Assembly: GCA_004431415.1 (NCBI GenBank)
Contig: QPMI01000457.1
Span: 372,001-436,000 of the forward strand
Direction of reading: 5' to 3'
Origin: Cyanophora paradoxa
Lineage: Eukaryota > Glaucocystophyceae > Cyanophorales > Cyanophoraceae
Length of the DNA: 64,000 nucleotides
Shown here piece by piece: positions 46,801 through 57,977 of this stretch; position 1 is the stretch's first letter; every line of letters begins with the position of its first letter. The notes beneath the pieces were generated by a model. That model did not search any database and had not been told where the DNA came from. It saw nothing but the letters and a program-made list of their open reading frames with translations. A program made the position numbers and the translations under genes.

Positions 46801-49800
46801 CCTGGCCAGGGCCCAGAACATCGAGGGTGCGCGCCAGGCCCCGCCTGGCGGCGTGGCGGCGGCCGCGGTGGCGGAGCCGGGGATCGACCCCGACCCGCCC
46901 CGCCCCGCGTGCAGACCAGCAGGCGGCGGCGGCGAAGCACGCGGCGCGGCAGGAGCGGCGGCGCGCGCGGGGCCGGCGGCGCTCGGCGAGCCGCGCCCGC
47001 CGCGAGCACGGCGACCCGATCACGACGCCGCCTGAGCACGAGGAGACGCCGCCGCCCGACGAGGAGGAGGGCGGGGGCAAGGGGCCCCGGGCCGCGCCCG
47101 CCAAGGAGGCGGACGGGGAGCAGCCAGCGGAGGAGGGGCGCGCCGCGGCTCGCGCGGGCGCCCCGGCGGCGTCCGGCGAGGAGGAGGGGCAGGGGCAGGG
47201 GCAGGGGCAGGGGAGCCCGCAGCCGATGGACCCGGCGCTGGTGAGGCGCCTGAAGCAGCGGCGGCTGACGCTGGAGGCTCTGCAGGCGCTCGCCGTCGCC
47301 GAGCCGTACCCCTCCGACACGCCCCGCCGCACCGCCCGCGTCGAGCCGCCGGCGGCCGACGGCCCGCGGCGCGGGAGCGTCGTGACAGCGTTTGAGGGCC
47401 CGCGGCGGGGGAGCGTGGCCACGTCGGCGGCGCTCACCGTCCACGGGGCGGACGCCTCGCCGGGCCTCGGCGGCATCGCTATGGCGCGGTGGGAGCCCCT
47501 CACGGCGGGGGACGGCACGCTCCTCCCGCCCGCGGCGCAGCCGCAGCCGCAGCCGCCGGCGGGGGGCGGCTTCGAGGGCATCGCTGCTGCCTCACGGCGG
47601 GCCTCGACGATCCTCGCCACGCGCTCGCCCCGCGCCAGCGTCCGCCTGATGGAGTTCCGCACCCTCGTCGCCCCCGCCCCGCGCGCCTCGGTACCGGTGC
47701 TCCCACCCCGCTCCGCCCGCCCGCCTCGCCGCGCCCCGCTCACTGCCTTCAGACGACGGCGGCGCCCTCGGCGCAGGGCGCGGGGGAGTCGGGCCCGCCC
47801 TCGCCGCAGGGCTCGCGCCCGGGGAGCCCGCCCGACCGCAAGTCCCCCCGGCCCGCCCCCTGCCGGCCCCGGCCCTCGAGCGCGTCCCTGAGCAGCTCTC
47901 CGGGGCGAGACCGGCCCCGCCGGGTCGCCTGCGCCGGCCCCGGAGGCGGCGGCGCCGGGCCCGCCGGGGCGCCCTCCCTGACCCTCGACGACGGCGACGA
48001 CTCGAACCTCTCCGAGCTCGTGCGCCCCGCCCCGGCCCGCCCCGCCCCGGCCTGGCCCACGCCGCTCACCCGAGCCCGCGCTCCCCAGGTCGCCCGCCGC
48101 TTCTACCGGTGCCCCGCCCCCGCCCCCGCGCCCCGCCCCGCCGCTGCGCGCCCGGCCTCACGCCCCGGGTAGGATGCAGCTGAGCAACAAGAGCGGGATG
48201 GTCGCCGGGCGCGTCGCCCGGTCCCTCCTGGTGCGGCGACAGAGGCGGCGCCCTCCCCATCCCCTCCCCCCTTCCCCTCCGCCCCGCCTCGCCGCGAGCG
48301 CGCGGGGGCGCATGCGCAGGTGACGGTGCTCCTCTCCGCCGTCTTCCTCGCGGCCTTCTACGGGGCGGCGCGGGCGCTGGGGAAGAACCAGAACGCCTAC
48401 CTCGACGACATCGCCCGCGCCGCCGGCCTCGCCGGTCCGCTCCGCTCCGGCCCGCCCGGCCCGCCCCGCCCCGGCCCGGCCCGAGCTCCGGCGCCGCCGC
48501 CGCCGCAGAGAGCGTGGCGCGCATCTCCCTCGCCGCCCGCTCCGTCGTCTACGCCGCCGCCTCCACCCCGGTACCCCCTCCTCCTCCTCCCCCGCCCCTT
48601 TCTCTTCCTGAGGGCCGGCAGCCGTACACGGCGGAGGCGGCGGCGCGGGAGCTGCTGGGGGAGCTCGACGACCTCTTCGCCATCCGGGGCATCCTGACCG
48701 CCCACTTCGCCGCCGGGGACGCCCAGGCCGTCCGCGCCTGGTGCGAAGCGCGAAGCCAGAGCTTCAGGTTCCGAAGCACCGCCGGCCAACGCGACGCGGA
48801 TCCGCGCAGGTACGACTCGTACGTGAACGTGAGCGTGTACGACGCGGACGCGCGGGCCGCCCTCTCCGCGGAGCGCCTGCACCCCGCCGACGCCCTCGCC
48901 GCCTTCCTCCGCCGCTCCGCCGAGGTCGCATCGGCCGCCGCCGCCACGTGGGCGCCGGGGCTCCTCCCGCCGGGCGCCGCCGCCGCCGCAGCCGCGCCGA
49001 CGACCGCCGCCGCCCTCCTCAAGAGCACCGCCTTCCGCTTTCTGGTGGGTCCCTTCCTTGCCGGCGGGCGCCGCCCCCGCTCAGAGCGCCGGCCCTCGAA
49101 GGTGGACAACGCGCGGGCGCTGCGGGAGAGCTCGGAGGCGCTGCAGGAGGCGGTGCTGCGGGACACCGAGGCCTTCATGGCCCGCGTCTCCACGATCCTG
49201 GGGGCGACCTTCGGCGGCCTCTTCGGCGGTCCGAGCTCGAACTTCGCTCGCGGGAAGAGGAGCAAGCTGACCGCCCGCCCCCCCGCAGGCCTCGTCGCCG
49301 CCTCGGTCGCCGCCTTCGGATTCGCCGTCCGCGCCGTCTCCAACGAGCGCCGCGCCGCGGTGCGCGCCCGGCCGGCCCCCGAGCGCTTCTCCGCGGTCGG
49401 AGCTGACCTCCGCGGCAGCTGGACCTGTTCCTGGAGCTGCCGCGCGGCACCGTGAAAGAGATCCGCAACATGGCGCGCCCGCCCCGCGCGCCAGCCCGTG
49501 TTCGCGCCCCGCGGCTGACCGCGCCGTGGGCGGCGCAGATTGGGGCGGGGCTCGGCGTGCACGGCTCGGACACGGGCGTGCCCCTCATGGCCGGCCGCGC
49601 CGCCGTCGGCGAGGGCGGCGCCGGCGACGGCGCCTCGGTGGCGAGCCCCGCGCGGGCCCTGCTGCCCCGCCCGGGCCTCGGCCTCGCGCTGGGGGCCGGC
49701 GGGGGGGCCGGGGCGGCGGACACGAGGTCGGTGGGGAAGGGGGACAACGCGTCGGAGGGCCCGCAGTCGACGGCAATGCTGAGCGGGCACGCCGCCGGCT

Positions 49801-52800
49801 CCATCTTCGCGGAGGAGGTGCGGCACCCCGGCAGGCCCGGCCTTCCCTTCTCCGCCCTTCTCCGACGCGCCGGGCCGGGCCCGCAGGTGCTCTCGGTGGA
49901 CTTTATCGAGCAGGACTTCATCCGCACCGTCCAGTGCGCCCCGCCCCGCCCCGGCCCGCCCCGAAGCCGGCCTCGAGCCGCTCTCGCAGGTCGCGGAGGC
50001 GGGGGAGCACGATGCGGCGGCTCGTGACGCGGGCCCTCCTCGCCCTCGCCCTCGGCCTCGCCTTCCCCGCCGCCATCATGATCGCCGTGCGCGGGCCCTC
50101 GCCCTCGCCTCCTCCTCCTCCTGAGGCGCGCGCGCGCGCGCGGGCAGGTGCGGGTGCTCTTCGACGAGAACAGCCGCGCGATGGGGCCCGCCTCCGCCCT
50201 CGCCCGCCTCCAGGCCACCTTTCCCGGCCCGCCCCCGCCCCGCCCCGCCCCGCCCGCGCCCCGCCCGCGCCCCACCCTCGCCCCTCTGACGCCGCGGGGC
50301 AGAGATGGCGTACTGGAGCCAGGAGCGGGTGGGCCTGGTGGCGGCCCCCGCGCTCGCCCTCGACTCCTCCCGCGACGTCTCCGGCGCCCTCGCCCAGGTC
50401 CGGGCGGGCCGGGCCCAGTGGGAAGACGTCCCTCCGGCTGCGGCTCACGCTCGCTCGCCCCGCAGGACGCGCTCGCCCGCTTCGAGGGCGCGATCGAGAA
50501 GATGGTAGCGAGCCCCCACGCCCCGCCCGCCGAACCATGCCGCATTCCTCGCTTCACGCGGCACCCCGCCCCGCCCTTTCCTCTGACGTGCAGCAACAGG
50601 GCACCGCGCTCGACGGCTTCGTCAACGACGGCTGCGCCTCCTGGGACGGCCTCCTCGCCGGCGGCCTCGCCGCCGCCGCCCCCTCCTCCAGCGGATCCGA
50701 CGGCACCGCAGGCGCCGCCTCCTGCGCCGCCATCCGGCAGGAGGTCGGCGCCCCCCGCCCCGTCCCGCCCCGCCCCGCCCCGCGCCACGCAACGGGGCGG
50801 GGGCGGCAGATGATCGAGGTGGCGTCGGACGTGCGGCGGCTGGCGGCGGCGCGGGACGAGGCCCTCTCCTGGTCCTACGCGCCCCTCCGGCACCTCCTCG
50901 CCTCGGCCTCCCGCCTCTCCCCGGCCTCCGCCCGCCTCGCCGCCCTCTTTCGCTCCCTCGTCGACTCCGCCAACGCCGTGCCTGCTTGCCCCTCTTGGAA
51001 CCCTTCCCCCCCCGCCCTCCCCGACCCCACTCCCCGCAGGCGGTGGGGGCGGTGGTGCGGGCGATGGACGCCGTCTTCGCGTGCGGCATCGCGGCGATGC
51101 TCCTCGCCTGGTTCCTCGTCCTCCGCCCCGCCATCCGCGGCATCGCCGTCGAGCACGAGACCACCGTCCGCCCCGCCCCGCCCCGCCCCGCCCCGCTCGG
51201 CTTGCTCCCGCCCTCCTCTGACACCGCGCAGCTCTCGATGCTGCTGATGATCCCGCCCTCGGTGATCGAGAAGATCCCGGCGGTGCGGGACTACATCTCG
51301 ACGGGCGAGAGCCGCAGCGTGCAGTCCATGCTCGACGACAACCGCGCCAAGACCAAGTCCATCCTCGTGCGCTCCCGATCATCTACGACGATCTTTAACC
51401 GCCGCCTCACGCGCCTCGCGCCGCAGGAGGCGGCGAGCGACGCGATCATCGTCTGCGACATCCAGGGCTCCATCCAGGCCCGCCCGCCCCCCGGCCGACA
51501 CCGCGCCGGCGCCGCCTGACACGCGCGCGGGGGCAGGTGTACAACCGGGCGGCGGAGCGGCTCTTCGGGTGGAGCGCGGACGAGGCGCTCGCGATGCCCC
51601 TCGCCGACATCGTCCCGGGCCTCCTCCCCGCCCGCTCCACCCCCGCCGCCCCGGGCGCCGGGGCGGGCGCCGGGGCGGGCGGCGAGGGCGACGCGCCCGA
51701 CGCTTCGGCGAGCCTCGAGTCCCAGCGCGACGTCGACGCCCGCCGCAAGGCCCGCCCCGCCCCCGCATTGGCTCCAGCCTCCGGGATCCGCCCTGGCTCT
51801 CGCCCTCCTTCGCGCAGGACGGCACCACCTTCCCCGCCCGTGAGCGCCGCCCCGCCGCCGCGCCGTCCTACCGCCCCCTCCCGGCGCCGACGCAGCGCGT
51901 GCGCGGCAGACGTGTCGATCGGGCGGGGCCGCTCGGACCGCAGGCCCTACTTCGTCCTCTTCATCCGTGCGCGCGCCCCGCCCCTCGACGCCGCCGGCGC
52001 CTGCGGAGACGGGCGGGGGCGGGCGTGCAGGGGACATGACGCTGCAGAACGCGGCGGAGGCGGCGCTCCAGGCCGAGAAGACCCGCTCCGAGCGCCTCCT
52101 GTGCGCCCCCGCCCCGCCCCGCCCCGCCCCGCCCTCGCCCGGCCGCGCCGCGCCGCCCTGACGCCGGCGCGCTTCGCGCAGGCGCAACATCCTCCCGGAC
52201 CGTGCGCGCCGGGCTGCGCCGGGCGCGGGGCCGAACCAGGCCTGACCGTGCGGGGCGGGGCGCAGCGATCATCGAGCGGCTGAAGGCGGGGAGCGAGGAG
52301 GTCATCGCCGACGCCGTCGACGAGGCCCGCCCCGCCCCGTCTCCGCCTCGCCCCGCCCCGCCTGACGCGGCCTGACGCGCGCGGGCGCAGGCGACGATCC
52401 TCTTCAGCGACCTCGTCGGCTTCACATCCATGAGCTCCGAGGTGGGCGGCGGCCGCGGGGCCCGGGCCTCCGGCCCGTTCTTTCCTTCGTCCGTTGACGC
52501 CGGTCAGATCACGGCGGAGGAGACGGTGTCGCTGCTCTCGGACCTCTTCAACCGCTTCGACGAGCTGCTGGACAGCTACGGCGTCGACAAGGTCAAGACC
52601 ATCGGCGACGCCTAGTGCGCCCCGCGCCCCCGCCCGCCCCGCGGTGTCCCGCCCCCGCCTGACGCCTGGGCGCGCAGCATGGCGTACACGACGATGCACC
52701 CGGAGGTCATGATCGACTTCGCCTTTGACATGCAGGAGGCCCGCCCGCCCGCCCCGCCCCAGCTCGCCCGGCAGTCTGGAGGCTGACGCGGCGCCGGCGC

Positions 52801-53507
52801 CGGCGCCCCGCGCGCAGGCGGTGCGCTCGATGAACCGGGAGCGCGGCACGGGCCTCTCCGTCCGCATCGGCGTCCACACCGGTGCGCTCCGCCCTGCCCC
52901 GCCCGCCGCCCCCGGCCCCGCCCTGAAACAAGCGCCCCGCAGGCCCCATCGTCGCGTGCGTCGACGGGCTCGGCCCCGAGCCCGCGCCCCGCCCCGCCGC
53001 GCGGCGAGCTGACCCCGGCCGCGTCGCTCGCTCGCTTGCTCACGCAGGGGCGTCATCGGCACCAAGCGCCTCGCGTACGACATGTGCGGCGCCCCGGCCC
53101 CGGCCCCCGCCCCCGCCCCGGCCCTCGCCTGAGGGCGGCGTGCAGATGGGGGGACACGGTGAACATCGCGTCGCGCATGGAGAGCAACGGCGTCGCGGGG
53201 CGCGTCAACATCTCCTCGGGCACCTTCGAGCGCGTCCGCCACAAGTTCACCATGAGGTCTCCCCCCCCCCCCCCCCCCCCCCCCCCGCCCCGCCCCACTC
53301 CGCCCCGCGGTCCGACGTTGACGGCGCCGCGCGCGCAGCGAGTCGCGGGAGGTGGAGGTGAAGGGCAAGGGCCTGATGACGACGTACCTGGTGGAGGCGC
53401 GCAAGGCCGGCGGCTCGCAGGGCCTCGCCAGCGCCTCCTTCCGCCTCGCCCACCGCCACCCCGCCAGCCTCGTCCGCCCCGCCGGCCCCGGGCCCGAGGA
53501 GGCCTGA
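43854..53507 (+). CDS. TmcB-like multipass protein with PAS and class III adenylate cyclase domains
   Basis: ATG 43854 opens MATVTSATQLSFDSLQ. Hydrophobic helices appear at about 44450, 44660, 44880, 45120 and 45390. A TPR-like cytosolic stretch follows (about 45815-46850), then a long acidic, Pro/Ser-rich linker and more helices near 48325, 49290, 50020 and 51060. This layout, with LDLFLELPRGTVKEI and LLMIPPSVIEKIPAVRDY, is typical of the TmcB/tiny-macrocyst family. A PAS domain spans about 51425-51960 (DAIIVCDIQG, YNRAAERLFGWSADEAL). The cyclase (52180-53420) has RNILPD, ILFSDLVGFT (metal Asp 52409-52411), VKTIGDAYM (second Asp 52607-52609), GPIVAGVIGTKRLAYDIWGD and NIASRMES. Lys 52595-52597 and Asp 53079-53081 occupy the purine-selecting positions as in adenylate cyclases, so cAMP from ATP is predicted. 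Sensing through the membrane or PAS domain is inferred. Many exon borders are approximate. Confidence 0.75.
53261..53286 (+). repeat. Poly-C tract of 26 bases in an intron
   Basis: Twenty-six consecutive C directly follow a donor-like GTCT in the last intron of the cyclase gene. It resembles the C tract at 31689-31719 in composition and in its place next to a splice donor. Confidence 0.85.
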
Positions 53508-54509
53508 GCCGCCCTCCGGACCCCCGCCGGCTTCGAATCCGAGTGGCGGCATTCTAGCTTCCATCCATATCGATGTCGCGACTGCGACTCTCTTCGAAAT
53601 TCTCTAGACCTTGCTCCCATTTTGAATCGGGATTTGCAATTTGACGAGCAACCGCGATATCATGATCATGATATGATCATGAGTCTATTTATATTATATT
53701 CAGCCTGGCAGGCTAACTTGTTAATGTATTGTTTTGCGCGCTTTCGCTTGTAGCTACATTGTACAATGCCCCTTCGATTCGAGCCGATGTCTCAAAAAGA
53801 GGGCAGGTGATTGCAGCAGTGTGTAGCTCCCGTGTAATTACATAATTACACGCATATAAGTGATTTTGATTAGGTAGTATTGTTGTCGATTACCCGGTGA
53901 CGGTATATGTAATAGTCGCGTGTCCCTAGCTGGGGTTCGCGTTCGACTCGGCGAAACCGCGAAACTGCGCAAATCTTCGCAAAACCGCGAAACCGTGCAA
54001 ATCTTCGCGAAACTGCGGCGCCGGAGCAAAACTTCGCGAAAACTCGGCTTTGGAGATCTGCTTTGCAAACAAGTGATCTAGCTAGTCGCAATTAAATTAA
54101 CTGCAGCTGACACCGCAAAATTGACAACTAGCTAATTCTCCTCTAGCGCTAGCTTTTCTTCGATCTTATATATAATTAATGATTCGTCGCGACTGATATC
54201 GATCGAATTAATTAGGAGGCCGGATCCGGCCGGCCGCGGCCGCGGACCGGTTCTCGAGTATGCGTGCGGCTGGCCCTGGCGCGTTGTGAATACTTGAGTG
54301 CACATATATGCATCTCATATAGCTATCTAGATATCTCAATCTCTCAGCTGCAGAGGGGCCCGCCCGGCATGCATGCGCGCGTTACGTATACGTCGTTAGC
54401 TAGATATCGATCTAGAGGGATATCGATCTCGAGGGAAATTGCCGCAAAATTAGGGTATCCGCGTACGGAGAGCCTGGAGCCGGATTCCACGCTTCGCCCG
54501 CGATTATTC
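53508..54509. other. AT-rich intergenic spacer
   Basis: No supported gene. It holds self-complementary words (CATGATCATGATATGATCATGAG near 53660), an AT-rich stretch, the 28-bp repeat at 53953-54037 and GC palindromes (GGCCGGCCGCGGCCGCGG near 54228). The promoter of the F-box gene at 54510 is presumably at its right end. Confidence 0.55.
53953..54037. repeat. 28-bp tandem repeat, three copies
   Basis: Units at 53953-53980, 53981-54008 and 54009-54037 share the plan GAAACCGCGAAAC..GCAAATCTTCGC. The first two differ at a few bases; the third is one base longer and more diverged. Confidence 0.8.
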
Positions 54510-56295
54510 ATGGCCATGGATTCCGAGCATGCTCCACTCACGGACCTGCCGCGTACGCGCGTATACGCGCGTTCTAGATCTGCCGCTCGCCGCATTCACC
54601 GCATTCACCGCATAAGCTCATTAATATTGATCGATTTCCGGGAGCCGCAGGCGACGTGCTGGCAAAGATCCTGACTCTGGCGGCCGACAAGTCGACGCTC
54701 GATGTCGAAGGCGCACGCGCGACGTGCCGCGCGCTCCGGTCCGCAGGCTCGTTTCTTCGCTGAAGCTTGCCGAGCGGCCGATCTTCGGGGTGCACTGCGA
54801 GATATTCATTGATATTTCTCGCTTTGCGTTGCGGCCCATGGCCACGGCTGATCAACGATTTCGCGCGCTCGCAAGGCAGCCGCTCGACAAGCGGGCGCAG
54901 ATCCTCGCCTATGTGAAGCGCAACGGTTCCTTGATCAAGGATCTCAGCCTCTGCGGCGTGCGTATGCACATGCGTGATTCCACGCTTCAATTCGAATACG
55001 AATTTCTCGAGCTCGAAACTGCAATATTGATCGAGCTCTTGATCTGATTGAAGGCCTTGCTTTCGCAGATCCTCACTCTGGTTGCGCATGCGCCGATTTT
55101 ATAGGATTGATTATAATATTGAGCAGCAAGAGCCTGCAGCTGAAGCCGTGCACAGGGGAAGACGGACGTCGCGGATCTGCTGCGGGCGTGCAGCAAGGGC
55201 TCCCTCGAGCGCCTCAGCCTCGCGCACGTCCGCTCGCGCGGCTCCGCCGACGTCGCGACTTCCCCCACCGACCGCAACTGGTTCGAGGGGTCCGTTCGCA
55301 CTTGCTGTCTCGCACCCGCGCGCGGCCGCCTGTGCTCGCGCGCGCGGTGCCGCTCTTATTCTGCCCGCAGGCAGGGCGCGCTGAACTCATGGCCGCCACA
55401 CGTGAAGGGCCTGCGGGTTGTGAACCTCTCGAACGCGTGCGTCCGCATGAAAGCCCTTCGCTCCCTCCTCCAGGCGAACAAGGACACCCTCGAGGTTCTC
55501 CTCCTCGCGTGCGCGTGCTCGTTGCAATCACGCTTCCTCTTGGCCTCGCCGACGCTCTAGGCAGGGGCACGACGCCGTACGCGCCCGCGGTCCTCGGGAA
55601 GCAGACGGACGCGATGAAGGCCAAGGGTAAGGCCACGCGGGAGGCGAATGCCGCCAAGAAGGCCGCCGAGGCCGGCAGCAGCAAGGGCGCGCGCAAGCCC
55701 AAGGCCAGCGACGAGGAGGACGAGGACGAGCTCGAGAACGTCGACGAAAACGAGGATCCGGATCCGGAGCGGGAGGAGGCCGAGGATCCGGACGAGCCAC
55801 CGAAGAAGAAGGCAAAGGGGAAGGCGCCGGCGAAGGGCAAGGCAAAGGCCGCGGGCAAGGGCAAAGGCGCGGGCGGGGGCGGGGGCGGGCGGGGCCTGAG
55901 CGCGGCCCCGGGCGACGTGCTCGACTCGGTGACCTCGGCCATCCGCGGCCTCAAGTGCGATCCCTGGCCATCCCGTTTTCCGGTCCCGGCCGACACAGGG
56001 CGCAGGCTGCCGCGGCTGCGGGTGCTGGACGTGAGCGGGACGGTGCTGCGGCGGGAGGTCCTCGTCGACTTTCTCGCGCTCAATCCCGGCCTCCGCACCC
56101 TCTACGCCGTCCGCCCTAGCCTGCGCCTCGGCCGCTTGTTGCCGGCTGCAGACTTCACGCGCCGCGCAGCACGGGGACGCGGTGCAGGTAGTGCAGGTGC
56201 CCGTGGAGGTCGACCCCTTCTGGGGCCCCGACGAGGACTGGGAGGAGGGGCAGGAGAAGACCGCCCTCAGCAATCGACCCTGGTCTTTGCTGTAG
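54510..56295 (+). CDS. F-box / leucine-rich-like protein C
   Basis: ATG 54510 gives MAMDSEHAPLTDLP, spliced to a second exon at about 54652 to give the F-box LPRDVLAKILTLAAD followed by RATCRALRSA. A one-base change of frame near 54750 is needed to continue into SLKLAERPIFG and SLIKDLSLCG. Later exons carry leucine-rich segments: ADLLRACSKGSLERLSLAHV (about 55165), GLRVVNLSNACVRMKALRSL (about 55410) and LPRLRVLDVSGTVLRREVL (about 56010). Between them, 55610-55880 encodes a charged stretch with acidic DEEDEDELENVDENED and a lysine-rich PPKKKAKGKAPAKGKAK, likely nuclear localising. The last exon ends NRPWSLL at TAG 56293-56295. The F-box suggests an SCF adaptor. The next gene starts 76 bases downstream on the same strand. 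Confidence 0.6.
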
Positions 56296-56371
56296 ATCTT
56301 GATCTAGATCCCCCGTCCTCTTAGCTCCCGGCTCACGCCGTCGCGGCAGGAGCAAGGAAGATCTGGAAGCA

Positions 56372-57670
56372 ATGCAGGCTTCGAACCCGTCGCTGCAGAT
56401 CGTCTCCGAGGGCATCGCCGCCGTCGTCCGCGAAGCCTGCGCACGACTGCGAAACATGCCTCTGACGCTGAACCTGCGCAGATCAAGGAGATCCCCGAGG
56501 TGCTCTGGGACCACAACGGGTTGGCGGCGGACGCCTTCGTGCGCGCGCGCCTTCCCCTCGCGCCGATGGCACCGTCGCCGATCGCGATGGCGTGCAGATG
56601 GAGAAGGTGAAGGGGCTGCTCGCGGCGGGCGGGACGGCCCACACGCGGGACTCCTTCGGCATGACGCTGCTGGCGGCGGCCGTGTGGTTTGCCTGCACGA
56701 AGCTCTCCAGGGCGGGCGACGAGGAGCATGAGTTCGCCGCCAGCCTCGTCCAGCGCCTCATCCGCGAGGTCCGACCCGGCCCAAGACCCTGGCCTCCCGC
56801 TGCGCCGCCCCTCGACCCGGCCCGCGAAACCGCAGCACGGCCTCGACGCCCGGGTCCCCGTTCTGCGCCCAGGTCCCTGGATGGCCGCCGCAGACCCCGC
56901 CTTCGAGCCCTTCGTGCGCGCCGCGCCCCCTAATCTTATGTGTTGAGTCTGATCACGACTTCCGCGCCGCAGGCGCCCGTGCACCCTGGCGAGCTCTTCA
57001 TGGAGCACCCACAGCTCGAGCGGCGCCCCTACTACGGCATCGGCTACACCACCCCGGGTCCGTGCGAGTGCTGTGCGAGAGAACCGGCGCACTTGCCATG
57101 CCTGAATCCGGCTCTGCAGGCACCGGCTGCAACGTGCTTCACATCTGCGCGCAGCTGAACGCGTCCAAGGAGCTCCTTGAGGTGCACGTGCGCCCGCCGC
57201 CGCGAAATCGGCGCGAAATCGATCCTGTACATGCTTCAGCCGCTGCTCCGCGAACGGGCCGGCGAGCTAACGTCGGCGCGGGACATCGTGCACGGCGCGG
57301 TGCCCATCGCGGAGGCAGTCATCGGCCGACTCAACCTGCCCGCCTTCCGCGTCCTCCTCGGCAAGCCCCGCCCCGCGAAATTAAACCCCCTCCCTCCGCT
57401 GACCAGACGGCAGACGTGACTCCCACGGAGGCCCTTACAAAGGTCCGCTAGCGCTGTCATTCGCGAGCATCTGATCTCAGCCAAGCGACCCCGCATGCGC
57501 ACGCAGTACGTGGACCGCATTCAGATCGCCCCCGCCAGTGCCGAGGCGCCGGCGTCGCGCCGTGCGGGCCCAAGACCGCAGCGGGACGGGGACCCGGCCT
57601 ACCTCTCCCGCCGCACCACGGCTCTGCATGAAGCAGCGCGCGGGGCGGGGGACCCCAGGGCCCTCGCCGG
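56372..57670 (+). pseudogene. Ankyrin-type gene, 5' part, split by the LTR element
   Basis: ATG 56372 begins MQASNPSLQIVSEG and splices (intron about 56420-56488) to IKEIPEVLWDHNGLAAD. Further exons show ankyrin-like helices: KGLLAAGGTAHTRDSFGMT (about 56600), GCNVLHICAQLNASKELLE (about 57120) and TALHEAARGAGDPRALAG (57617-57670). The last of these runs straight into the retrotransposon at 57671. Taking out the element and one copy of GCCGG, the frame continues without a stop into GFEAGAVLRNALEG at 62841, so the insertion lies inside a coding exon and this allele is expected to be disrupted. Function unknown; ankyrin repeats mediate protein binding. Confidence 0.65.
57666..57670. repeat. Left 5-bp target-site duplication (GCCGG)
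   Basis: GCCGG directly precedes the 5' LTR and is repeated at 62841-62845 directly after the 3' LTR, the usual five-base duplication made by a retroviral-type integrase. Confidence 0.85.
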
Positions 57671-57951
57671 TGTCGCATCCGACATTATAGCGGATGCTCA
57701 TTTATATGTGAGCCGCTAGGGCTCTAGATCACGTCAGCCTTCGAGCTGCTGGACCGACGGCGCCTAGGCTAGTTAGAGCGCCGCGGTCACTTGTATTCGT
57801 GTCGGGGTACGCCGTATCTGGACGGGTACACCCAGTGAGTTGGATCTTAGCGACGACAGCAGTGACACTCGCCATTCCCCGCCCTGCCGAGCTTGCACTC
57901 CGCACGGGCTTCCCGCGCGCACGATTAGGCACACTAATCTCGCACGCGACA
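57671..57951 (+). repeat. 5' LTR (281 bp)
   Basis: Starts TGTCGC and ends GCGACA. A seven-base inverted repeat, GCATCCG and CGGATGC, lies at its start (57675-57697). TTTATAT near 57700 is a possible TATA element for transcription start. With the flanking bases the LTR looks like a GT...AG intron, which could mislead automatic gene models. Confidence 0.9.
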
Positions 57952-57960
57952 GGCGCCATT

Positions 57961-57977
57961 CTGCCGGAATCGAACCT
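57961..57977 (+). promoter_or_regulatory. Candidate primer binding site
   Basis: CTGCCGGAATCGAACCT contains GGAATCGAACC, the complement of the conserved T-arm sequence GGTTCGATTCC of tRNAs. It is ten bases inside the 5' LTR and lacks the TGG that would pair with the CCA end, so priming by an internal tRNA segment, or chance, must be considered. Confidence 0.3.

Noticed and set aside
57671-57952. A 282-bp intron of the ankyrin-type gene, bounded by GT and AG
   Set aside because: The same sequence recurs exactly at 62560-62841, has TG...CA ends and a flanking GCCGG duplication, and is preceded by a polypurine tract in its second copy. It is an LTR.
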